DNA of 64,000 nucleotides from Phoma sp. XZ068 (taxonomy: Eukaryota > Ascomycota > Dothideomycetes > Pleosporales > Didymellaceae). Below the pieces are notes generated by a model. It was not told the origin of the DNA and ran no database searches. It saw only the letters and a program-made list of their open reading frames with translations. A program made the translations under genes and the position numbers. Of this stretch, positions 36,344 through 45,301 are shown piece by piece (the first letter of the stretch is position 1; each line of letters opens with the position of its first letter). The stretch lies in NCBI GenBank assembly GCA_004835665.1, contig RBKR01000012.1, positions 434,001 to 498,000 of the forward strand, written 5' to 3'.

Positions 36344-36827
36344 TATTAAGGTTATAAACTAAGTAAAGCTTATAAATACTTCTAAGATTAGTTCTCTAGA
36401 ATAAGTACTAGTATAGAAGAGGGTTAGTATAGATATCTAGTAAAATACTATAATAACTATAGGGTTAATAATAAGTAGTATAGATAGTTAATCTGTCTAG
36501 CTTAAAAGTTAGGTTAAGTTCTAATAATAAAGTTAATTAATAAGGTTAAATATAATACTATAAGGGTAGTGTTCCTAATTACTATATACTAAAGAGTATT
36601 CTATATTTCTTATAATATCCTATAAAGTTCTATAGGAGGCCCTATAGTTTCTATAAGTAGTTTATAGTTTCTATAAGATATATATATAGTATCTTATACT
36701 ATCTTATACTCTTAGTATAGTTTATTTCTATAAGACTATAGGATGTTATATAGTCTTCTTAGCCCTACGCTGTTAATCTATAACTATAACTTTGTTATAC
36801 TATACTTCTTCCTCTAAGATTATAACA
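36344..36827 (-). repeat. 5' LTR (right) of the full-length gypsy element
   Basis: This is the 5' LTR for the minus-strand element. Its outer end reads TGTTATAATC inward and CTTCT follows at 36828-36832. Confidence 0.9.
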
Positions 36828-36832
36828 CTTCT

Positions 36833-37379
36833 ATACTTATAAAATAGAAATTTAAAATATAAGTAATAGTAATACTTTTATAAATAAATTAGTTTAAAAT
36901 AATATATAAATTATAGTTATAGTATTATATAATATTATTATATAGATATAATAATAGTAAGGAGCTAATAACTTATTTAAAGTAATAACTTACTTATAAA
37001 ATATATTTTATAGTTATATAATAAAACTATATAGTCTTTTATTTTTATTTAGTATTACTTTCTTAAAAAGTTAAAGTTCTAGTTAAATATTTACTTATTA
37101 CTATACTATTTTCTTATATAAGGTTATAATATATACTAATAGAAGACTTTAAATTCTAATTCTAGATAACTCTAGTTAGAATTAGTAGGCTTATTTAAAT
37201 AAAGCTAAGTTATTAAAGTTAAAAACTTAGAGAAGTAATAAAAATATATTAATACTTAGTAATATAAGTTAAATATAATAAACTATAGAGGTTTATAGTA
37301 TTCCCTATAGACTAAAGTACTATTCTATAGCTATAAACTATTCTAGAATATATACTACCTATAGAAGAAGAACTATCTA
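36833..37379. repeat. AT-rich RIP-like DNA
   Basis: About 0.5 kb with very few CA/TG dinucleotides and no protein-like reading. I see no assignable feature. Confidence 0.5.
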
Positions 37380-37500
37380 AAAGATTAGTCTTAGTAGGAT
37401 AGTAGTTATATAATTTGTTATAGTGCTGTAGGCCTATACTAGCCTTTGTTGGCGGCCTTAGGTGTTCTTTCTCTAGTTGTTCCTTGGGATTGTAACACTT
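37380..37500 (-). repeat. Partly un-mutated LTR relic at the edge of the AT-rich block
   Basis: The last about 25 bp (TTGGGATTGTAACACTTCC) align with the outer end of the gypsy LTR at 36805-36830 (CTAAGATTATAACACTTCT). Here the Cs and Gs are retained, so this is a related LTR end that RIP hardly touched, while the DNA just left of 37400 is fully RIP-like. Confidence 0.5.
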
Positions 37501-37592
37501 CCATATACCGCGCTAGGACTGTCTAGGTTGTAGAAGTAGAACCAGGCCTTTATAAAGTTAATAATAACATTATTACTTGGTGCAAAGTGTAC

Positions 37593-37911
37593 TTACGTGC
37601 ACATGTCGCGGAACTGGACGTTCCAAGCACTGACTTTGGACCACGCACCACTAGCGTTGCAAGGAGCATCGTCAGTGCCTCGCTTAGCGTTCCTGCATAC
37701 GTCCTCGCACTTCTCCGCGCCACCTTGAGCACTCTGTGAAGGGGCAAGTCTCCGGTCAGCTTTATCCTTAGTTTCTTAATAACTTTGAGGGTCTTACGGT
37801 GCTAGCGCAGCAGTGTGAACGGTCCTGGAACAAGCATTGGCAGGTATGAGAAGCCTGAACACTAAAGGCGAATGCGAAGATGAACGCAGCGACGGAGGTA
37901 ATGCGGACCAT
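37593..37911 (-). CDS. Small secreted eight-cysteine protein (candidate effector), two exons
   Basis: This is an 84-residue protein on the minus strand. Exon 1 is 37911-37798, a 64-bp GT-AG intron (37797-37734) contains a CTGAC branch site, and exon 2 is 37733-37593. Residues 1-20 form a signal peptide (VAAFIFAFAFSVQA). The mature part has eight cysteines: C24, C26, C34, C35, C47, C51, C63 and C83, in the pattern CQC...HCC...CxxxC...C...C. The start and the joined frame are supported by the paralogue at 38824-39117, which shares the cysteine pattern, the HCC and KVSAWNVQFR-like blocks and the intron position. The function is unknown. Secretion, small size, cysteine content and the RIP-repeat surroundings fit an effector-like or antimicrobial protein; that is inference. 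Confidence 0.8.
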
Positions 37912-38640
37912 GATAACGGCTTAGAAGAGATAAAAAGTAGTTAAAGTAGAGTAGTGTGTTTTAGAGTTGTCGGCGAGGTATCAATGATTTAGTTGATATC
38001 CTTTCTAGAGACGCGGAACTACTGAGACTTTAACGTGTTGTTGTAGACTATAGTTACTTTGAATAACTTTGAAAATAGTGTGATAAAAGGGCCGTGAATC
38101 CGGCTTAGGGTTGACGTGTCTGTTTTCGGACCTTTTTCGTGTGCCTCTTTCGGACCTTCCAAGCCCTGCTAAACTGGGTACCAATCTCGGCATCTTACCC
38201 CATCGCGTTTTGCACCGCACATCGTGATAAATTGCGATGATCTAAAACCTCATCTGTAAGTATTTCGACGAGGTCTCGGTCGCTAGTAGGAGTACCCCTT
38301 GGACTAATCCACCCAGCCTATGTAACCTTCCCTTCTGAGCCAAGATTAAAATCTTCCATCCAACATGTGGAGATATTATACGAGGTGCACTCGGACTCTA
38401 CGTAGTAGGTAATGTGTTGATCGCATGGCTTCCCCTGCGAACATACTCATATTCTGCTCAACAGTCGAGTTATTGGGGAAACAATGGCGATTATCGTATT
38501 ACAAGACTTAAGTCGTGGAGGAGATAGACCGACCTATGGACACGAAAGCCACCGAGTTTAAGCACGTTACTATACTCTTAGATGATTAAGACCTTATAAA
38601 ACACCTTAGTAGCCTCTATAATGAGATAAACCACAGTTCC
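37912..38640. promoter_or_regulatory. Intergenic region between divergent secreted-protein genes
   Basis: About 730 bp of normal base composition between the two start codons (up to the tandem repeat). It must hold both promoters. A TATAATGAGATAAAC-like segment lies near 38617. I see no supported gene; the short minus-strand open frame at 38005-38220 has no recognisable features. Confidence 0.5.
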
Positions 38641-38790
38641 AACATCAATTAGAACCAAGTCTCCAACATCAATTAGAACCAAGTCTCCAACATCAATTAG
38701 AACCAAGTCTCCAACATCAATTAGAACCAAGTCTCTCCAACATCAATTAGAACCAAGTCTCTCCAACATCAATTAGAACCAAGTCTCTCC
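38641..38790 (+). repeat. Tandem repeat (24/26-bp units) in the promoter/leader
   Basis: Six head-to-tail units, each starting AACATCAATTAGAACCAAG, begin at 38641, 38665, 38689, 38713, 38739 and 38765. The first three are 24 bp and the last three 26 bp, having an extra TC pair. The array ends 33 bp before the start codon at 38824, so it lies in the promoter or 5' leader. Confidence 0.95.
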
Positions 38791-38823
38791 AACTCTACCT
38801 TCTTTTCCCAGCCTACCGCTAAG

Positions 38824-39117
38824 ATGCGCTTCTCCGCTGTTGTCGGCCTTCTCCTTACCATGGCCATTGGTACTCAGGCTGGCGCGTACTGCCAGTGCTT
38901 GTACGCTGATGGTTCCCACTGCTGCCTCGCCGAAAGCTCGAAACCTTGAAGTAGAGGGATATGGAACTGACCAAAACTATAAGACAACAAAGGCGACTGC
39001 ACGTCATCCTGCAAGAACGTCAAGCCGCTGTTCGAAAACAAGAGCTGCAACACTGGTGGAAAGTTCTCTGACGTGAGCGCCTGGAACGCCCAGTTTCGCA
39101 CTGCCTGCGACGATTAA
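38824..39117 (+). pseudogene. Small secreted eight-cysteine protein, paralogue with in-frame stop
   Basis: Exon 1 is 38824-38950, a 42-bp GT-AG intron (38951-38992) contains CTGAC, and exon 2 is 38993-39117. The joined frame is 84 codons with the intron in phase 1. A signal peptide spans residues 1-19 (VVGLLLTMAIGTQA). Eight cysteine codons occur at 23, 25, 33, 34, 45, 49, 61 and 81, matching the paralogue at 37593-37911. Codon 42 (38947-38949) is TGA, just before the GT donor, so the canonical reading is interrupted. A weak GC donor a few bases upstream (after 38936) would remove the stop and keep the frame, so loss of function is not certain. The gene is divergent from its paralogue. Confidence 0.7.
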
Positions 39118-39159
39118 GCTCCTCACGAAGTCGTTAGAAACCTAAGAGGTAGTTAGCAA

Positions 39160-41160
39160 GATCTTGCCAGATAAGAGACGGGAGAGGTTATAGAATTAGA
39201 GCACAAGACATATACAAGCCTGTATATATATTAATAGTTATAATAAACTCTTCTATTATATTTTTATTAACTTAATATCTTAATATAACCTCTACTATAA
39301 TTAACTTAGCTATACTATAAGTATAATTACTTAAAGATATAATATATATTATATATTAAAAGATAATTATAATATCTAACTACTTTAGAATATATAAGAC
39401 TATTAAGATCTTAGAGTATTATTTTATAAAGTATACTAGTTTATATTAACTTCTTTCTTATATAATATACTCTATAGATAAGTTAGATACTAAGTAAGTT
39501 AGATACTTTTACTAAGACTATACTAAACTGCTTTTTTTATATTAATATCTCTTTAATAATTATTAGAGACTTTATTATTCTACTAGGCCTTTATAGGTAG
39601 TCTAGTAGTAGTCTAACCTACTCTATCTATATAAAGTAAGTAGTATATAGATAAAAAGGGAGCTACTATATAATAGTAGTAATTTATCTATCTCTACTCT
39701 AAATATACTTATACTCTCTTTAGTTATTACTATTAACCTACTTATAACCTAACCCTATAATAATAATAGTAACTAAATATATTTAAAAAATACTAGATAT
39801 AGCTTATACTCTAGGTTCTTATATAAAATATAAAGCTCTATTTATAATATACTAATATATTTTATAAGTAAGCTACTTACTAAGTAAGCTACTATTATAA
39901 TTCTAAGAAATACTAGATAAAGGCTAATAATTATAAGCTAGTATAGTATAGTTATAGTATTGTTAACCTATATTAAAGAAGGTATTATAAGTAAGTATTA
40001 ATAATAAATATTATTAGCTACTACTTATAGATACTAAAATAAAATTATATATTATAATTAGTCTTAGTATTATTAGAATAATTAGTAGCTACTATAATAC
40101 TAAGTACTATATATATCTTCTTTATATATAGTATATAGAAATACTACTCTTATAGTTATATATTTAATTTTATTAATTAATTTTAGAACTTAACCTAGCC
40201 TTAAAGCTAGATAGATTAACTATTTATACTACTTATTTACTACTTTAATTTATAAGCTAGATAGCCTACTCTACACTATTTTTATTAACTATATAATTAC
40301 TATTATATATTACTAGATATCTATATCTCTTTATAATCTACTATATATTTTTCTATCTTTAAGAATTAATCTTAGTAGTATTTATAAACTTTACTTAGAT
40401 TATTATTTTAATAACTACTTTATATAGTAAGCTGTTATTCTATATAACTTTATAGCCTTTTATATTTTTATTTATTTTTATTTCTAGAAACTATTAAAAT
40501 AATATATTATATTCTTTATCTAGGTATAATATTAATACTCTAGTTAGCTACTTACTAGAATATAAATAAATTAAAAATAAAAATAAATACCTACTCTCTT
40601 TCTATTATTATATAATTAATAAATATATTTTCTAGATTTATTTTTATATTTATTTTATATATAGCTAAATATATAAATTTTCTTTAATTCTTTTACTTAT
40701 TATACTAAATCTTTAGGTATATTTAGTATATAGTATTTCTAAACTCTATATACTCTCTACTATTAGTAAAGCTTTATATTCTTTTTTTAAGAAATTTTAA
40801 TCTAAATTTAAATAGTAGTAGATAGACTTATTTAGTTTCTACTAGACTAGTAGATAAGTAAGGTTAGATAAGATTAGATATAGTTATATAATTAATAAGT
40901 AAGATAAAGTTAGGTTATCTTATATACTCTACCTATTTTTATTAGGTAGAGATACTTTATAACCTAGGTATAGTTAGATAGAGTATCTAGTATAGAGTTA
41001 TAAACAGGTTAGGTAGAGTATTTATATATACTAAAAATTTAATATATCTAATTATTATAGCTAATTATTATAGTACCCTACCTAACTCTACCTCTATATA
41101 CCCTACTATACCTAATATAAGGCCTATATAGCCCTACTATACCTAATCTACTAGTCTATA
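39160..41160. repeat. RIP-degraded AT-rich block between islands
   Basis: Two kilobases of RIP-type sequence without a readable gene. An inverted LTR-like fragment is at about 40110-40245. The right portion, from about 40880, turns into CCTAAC/GGTAGAG-rich low-complexity DNA. Confidence 0.75.
40110..40245 (+). repeat. Inverted fragment of the gypsy LTR family
   Basis: Read in reverse complement, it resembles the LTR interior at about 30143-30290 (AGTAGTATAAATAGTTAATC followed by CTAGC and GGTTAAGTT). It is diverged, opposite in orientation to the full-length element and lacks identifiable ends. Confidence 0.5.
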
Positions 41161-41270
41161 TAGCCTAACCTAACCTAACCTATTAGCCTTAGTAACCCTA
41201 CCTTACCTAACCTTAGGTCTGTGCAACCTATCCCTAACTCTACCCTACCTTAGGTAAGGAGTACCTATCT
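41161..41270. repeat. Degenerate CCTAA/CCTACC-rich low-complexity tract
   Basis: It includes CCTAACCTAACCTAACCTA at about 41165-41185 and many CCCTACC/CCCTAAC variants. The period is 5 rather than the 6 of the TTAGGG telomere repeat. It marks the right border of the AT-rich block. Confidence 0.6.
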
Positions 41271-41359
41271 AGCCAGTCTAGTTTCTACTAATAACAATGC
41301 CTGTACTTGTAGATATAGATTACTATTTCTAACAGTAACCTTTAGGCTCCTAGATGCTA

Positions 41360-44300
41360 GTGTGCTACAAGATGTTATTTGCAAGGACATTAACGAGGTC
41401 GCGGATGTTGGCGGCGGCGGGTTGGAGTTCGTGCTGTTCTATCATTACGGATTGCCTAAGGAGGCACGCCTCTAACTAATTGGATAACGCTTGGCTTTAG
41501 ATCTGCTGCTTATAAAGGACTTCTAAAGGAAGGCTGCTCTAGAGCAGACGCGGGCCAGAGATCTTGTCCTAGATATTGGGCAAGGGGCTAGTCAGGGTCA
41601 AGGAGTACCGTCTATCCCTCAAACTCACGGCTTGGCAGTGGAGTTGGTGCGTTACGAGAACCCTAGATTCAACTCTGCATCTCAGGCTAATGTTACTTGC
41701 CTCACAGATTTATGGGACCGTGGAGGTTGCAAGCGGGCAAGAGTTCATTGGCTTGGTGTACTCAACAACAGAAGGAGCCTTTCTTCTTGGGTTTATGCAC
41801 AAACCCGAAAGATCTGGTGATGGCGTCCTGAAAATTGGACTTGCTGCATATGTGGAAAAACATAAGTTGTGAATATTTGTGGCAACTAGTTACCCCATTC
41901 ATTGATCTCAGGTACCACGATAACGGTAAACAGCAGCCCAATAAATGCGATTGTGCTTGCGGATGGATCAGTGGCTGATCTTACTGCCGAAGTGAATAAC
42001 AACACTCTTAGATGGACGGCTCCAGTTGGCAATGGCACCTGGAAGATTATGACTTTCTTTGAGAACTACACAAATCAGAGGTCATGTTCTACTGGAGTGG
42101 GAGCAACAGACTTAATCGCTAATGGTTCTTGGATTGTCGACCACTTCAGCGCCGATGGAGCGGAGCGAATTACAACCTTCTAGGAAGAAAACCTGATCGA
42201 TACGGCCGAGATGAGGAACCTAATTACAGCTGCTGGCAGTTGTTGTTGTTGGTGTCACATCCTACTCCAAACTATAAGCTGCTAATTCTCTCAAGGCTGG
42301 GAAGATCGTATGGAGATGCATGCCACCCTCTGCTGGACGCCAGGGTCCATGGAGAAATTTGAAACGTTCCGTGGCTACAGCCTGGTCGAGTTTCTCCCTC
42401 TACTTTTTGACATAACAAACCAGTGGGCACAAGTGCTTCCGGCTTACAACGAAACGTGGCTGTTTGGGCGGAACGACTCAAATACGCGCGCTGCTGTGTT
42501 AGCCGACTATCGAACCACATTAACCGAAGGGTACAAATTGTATCTGGGGCATTTTGTGAATTGGACACAGTCCCTTGGAGTCCAATACTCAGCGCAGCCA
42601 GGATATAACCTACCTTTGGAAATGGAGTGTCTTTTCCTTTCTGCCCTCCCGGATCAGTTGACACAAATACTCACGTTAATTAACTGGGCTGCTGCAATCC
42701 CTTTTGTCGACGGTCCGGAAACAGAGTCGTTAGGCTTCACCACTAGTGACGTAATGCGCCAGTTTACCGGCTCAGCTTTGTTGGCTGGCAGGTCTGTTAT
42801 CTCAACTGAAGTCAGTGCGGTGAACGGTACCTCATTCACCCAAACTGCGCCGCAGCTTCTCAACTTTTCAAAACGTCTTTGCCACTGGTGTCTCCATGAT
42901 GGTCATCCACGGATATGCATACACTAGAGAATATGTGTCGATGAACTGGCCTGAATGTAACGCATTCTTATATTCATTCCCTGAGATGTGGAACGACAAG
43001 GTCCCATCTTGGGAGCACATTAATGATTCTTTCGATTTTACCGCGAGGACCTCATTGATTCTTCAGAGCGGAAGGCCACAAACGGATATCGCATTTCATT
43101 CCTACGCTGCTCCATTTGTTGCTCGCGCTCGGTCTGAGTCCCTGACCTTGAGCAATCTGGGTAAGATCGTCTGGACGCTTTGACACTTTTAACTGTGTTG
43201 CAGGATTTTCTTACGACTATCTCGGGCCTGAAAACCTGCCCGCAAATTTGGAGGTGCAGAATGGGATTCTTGCACCTTCTGGACCATCTTATCGTGCCTT
43301 GATCATTTCTAACGAAACTGCCATCTCCGGCGTAGCCATAGACACAATCGAAGCCTATGCAAGCGCTGGCCTAACCGTTTTTCTGGTTGGCGCGCTACCG
43401 TATGCTTGCCTCAGGCTCAGAGCGTGCCCCAACGGAGAGCCAGCCTTGTTGTTGGAATCCATGTTATCCCGATACGAGAGCATCAAAACAGTAGCCACTG
43501 CAACCGAATTGCCGATTGCACTTCAGAACGCTAGTGTTGTTCCCCGAGTCTCCTTTGCAACTGCTCCTGATACCTGGTATTCCGCCTGGCGCAAAGCTGG
43601 CGATGGCCTGGAAGATTATGTTTACATGCACAACCAAGGCCAGACAGCGACTGTGCAAACTCTTTTCAATGTAAGCTCATCAACGCCATTCATCCCCAAC
43701 GCGTGGGCTGGTGAGCGGTTGCCTGTTCTGGAATACGAACAGTTAGAGTTTGGTGTTACAATTCCGGTTACGCTCCAGGCTAATCAGAGTCGAATCTATG
43801 CATTCTCGAAGAGTCCTGCCTCGGAGGCTCCAAAGACACATGTAACGAACTCGACCGGCTGCTTATATGGCCTGTACCTTATTGGAAACGGAACTCTGGA
43901 AGCGCGGGTCACTGGACCTGTCTCGTTCTCCTTCTCGGATGGGCGCAAGTTCGCATTTAATTCCACATCGACTCCGCCAAAGAACATCACATCATGGGAT
44001 CTTTCAATCAAGTCATACATCCCGGCCAGCAACAACAGCACAGCGACTGCGTTCGAAATTGTTCAACGTTTCAACCAGATACTCGTGCCATGGTCCCGTA
44101 TAGCAGGCCTTGAGACTATTAGTGGCGTCGGAGAATACAACAGCTCTTTTGACTTTCCTTTTGATCCCACAGCCACCGGAGCATCGATTTCTTTCGGTCC
44201 TATCAAAGATACTCTACGTGCGTGGATCAAGGAAACATGGTTCCAGCTATTGACATGACGGAACCTAGCGCGGACATCACACCGTTCCTCAAACAAAGCC

Positions 44301-44512
44301 CCAACTCTGTCCGAATAATCGTCACCTCGACTCTGTTCAACGCGGTTAAGGCCAGAGCCAACTCTACAATGATGGTATCGACTTCCGCTGCGGAGAGCAA
44401 CCCATTCTATCTTACGGCCCCTTGGACAGAGTTTGGCCTCGTCGGTCCTGTACTTATTCAACCTCTGCAGCGCATTTTGTTGCCGTACGACAACAGTAGA
44501 AAGGAACCTTGA
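41360..44512 (+). pseudogene. GH106-like (alpha-L-rhamnosidase family) secreted glycosidase pseudogene
   Basis: Homology to fungal secreted GH106-family proteins runs across several frames: GGGGLEFVLFYHYG near 41407-41450, SQGQGVP near 41590, then LRWTAPVGNGTWKIMTFFEN, the FRGYSLVEFLPLLF block, YNLPLEM, IPFVDGPETESLGF, SMMVIHGYAY and a C-terminal EFGLVGPV near 44430. Introns with good signals are 42239-42295 and 43161-43203. Damage seen: a Trp-to-stop TAG at 42181, a frameshift near 42870, another near 44225, stops upstream of 41580, and loss of the N-terminus with its signal peptide. The TGG-to-TAG change is in RIP (CpA) context. Living relatives are secreted and release rhamnose from plant polymers. 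The gene lies at the edge of the RIP block, which may explain its decay. The GH106 assignment rests on remembered family motifs. Confidence 0.78.
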
Positions 44513-44980
44513 AAAAACCGTCTCTTCAGTAATGGCTGTAGCACATTTGCTTCTAGGGTTATTGTAGTAGAGAATATACAGTGCAATTTCAAATGGGTTG
44601 CCACACCTATTACTCCCGTCTAAACAGCGATGCACCTACTCGAAATATTGGAAGAGTGGATCGACCTTATATCAAATGCAACGACATCGTTGAACTATGA
44701 GTGATGATGTTACAAAAAAAACTCTTGCGTTTCGCTTCCCATGACGAAGCTGACACTTGCGGTGCCAAGCCCTAAAAAAAATAGTAATCGAGGGGGCAAC
44801 ACTACCCGGCCTTACTACTACTGCAAGCCGCATGGGGCACTTGTGCTCGTCGCCCCACTGCTGGAGCTCAGGTGTCAATAGATAGAGTACATAAAACTGT
44901 TGCTTTTGGCTTTGTCATCGAATGTACCCATCCTGGTCTATTAGTGTAAGTTACCAATGGAAATGTCCCAGCACTCATGC
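44513..44980. other. Intergenic region, no gene seen
   Basis: Normal-composition DNA after the glycosidase pseudogene. Short open frames here (for example 44672-44878 minus) show no family motif, signal peptide or splice support. Confidence 0.5.
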
Positions 44981-44983
44981 TCA

Positions 44984-45069
44984 TGCCATACTAGGTAGTG
45001 GTTATCACTCCGGATTTTGACTCTCATCGAAATCTTCCGGCAACCCCTGTTCGAATCTGGGATAGACCT
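44984..45069 (+). pseudogene. tRNA-Gln (UUG) relic with intron and Pol III terminator
   Basis: A D-loop-like AGTGGTTA followed by TCAC (44997-45008), an anticodon stem CCGGA/TCCGG enclosing TTTTGA plus about 14 extra bases (an intron after position 37), and a T-arm CCCTG-TTCGAAT-CTGGG are visible. Next come acceptor 3' strand ATAGACC, discriminator T, and a T-rich TTTCTTTTT run near 45075-45083. The expected 5' acceptor strand (GGTCTAT) and the 5' half of the D-stem are missing, so the molecule should not fold normally. A pseudogene is the best reading. Confidence 0.45.
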
Positions 45070-45301
45070 CTCTATTTCTTTTTGCCAATATTGAGGCATA
45101 GTGATATCGATGCTACGGGCGCCGATAGGGTACTGAACTGTTTTGGTATTCAACCATTGATTGATATAATATGGGACAATACGGCCATTGTAGTATCGCA
45201 GCAAGGGTGACTAATAAACGCAATTTCGAACCGGAGCCGGGTGAAATACCAGCTTCGATGATTGCTGCCTTAATCGCATTCTTTTTATGAATGTTGCCTT
45301 C

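Larger units (their letters stand above)
30020..36827 (-). mobile_element. Full-length RIP-degraded Ty3/gypsy LTR retrotransposon
   Basis: A 6808-bp element with 484-bp LTRs (30020-30503 and 36344-36827) flanked by the 5-bp target duplication CTTCT (30015-30019 and 36828-36832). Read on the minus strand, the LTR begins TGTTATAATC. The gag region (about 36340-34450) contains a nucleocapsid zinc knuckle near 35397-35440 whose Cys and His codons have become Tyr. Reverse transcriptase lies at about 33700-33100 with YLNN at 33240-33261, followed by RNase H (about 33000-32700) and integrase (about 32500-31900). About 1.4 kb (30504-31900) between integrase and the 3' LTR has no recognised domain. 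All frames are riddled with TAG/TAA, so the element is dead. Confidence 0.9.

Noticed and set aside
37560..37596. A second intron at the end of the first secreted-protein gene (GTAAGT overlapping the stop)
   Set aside because: The donor is good, but the frame after any acceptor soon stops with no conserved sequence, and the paralogue ends at the equivalent point.
38005..38220. 71-codon minus-strand frame between the two secreted-protein genes
   Set aside because: No signal peptide, cysteine pattern or splice partner; lies in the shared promoter region.
42614..42690. Possible additional intron in the GH106 pseudogene after YNLPLEM
   Set aside because: The inserted-looking stretch begins with GT but no AG acceptor is present where homology resumes, so I did not define an intron there.
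44941..45204. 87-codon minus-strand frame
   Set aside because: It overlaps the tRNA relic and has no protein family features.
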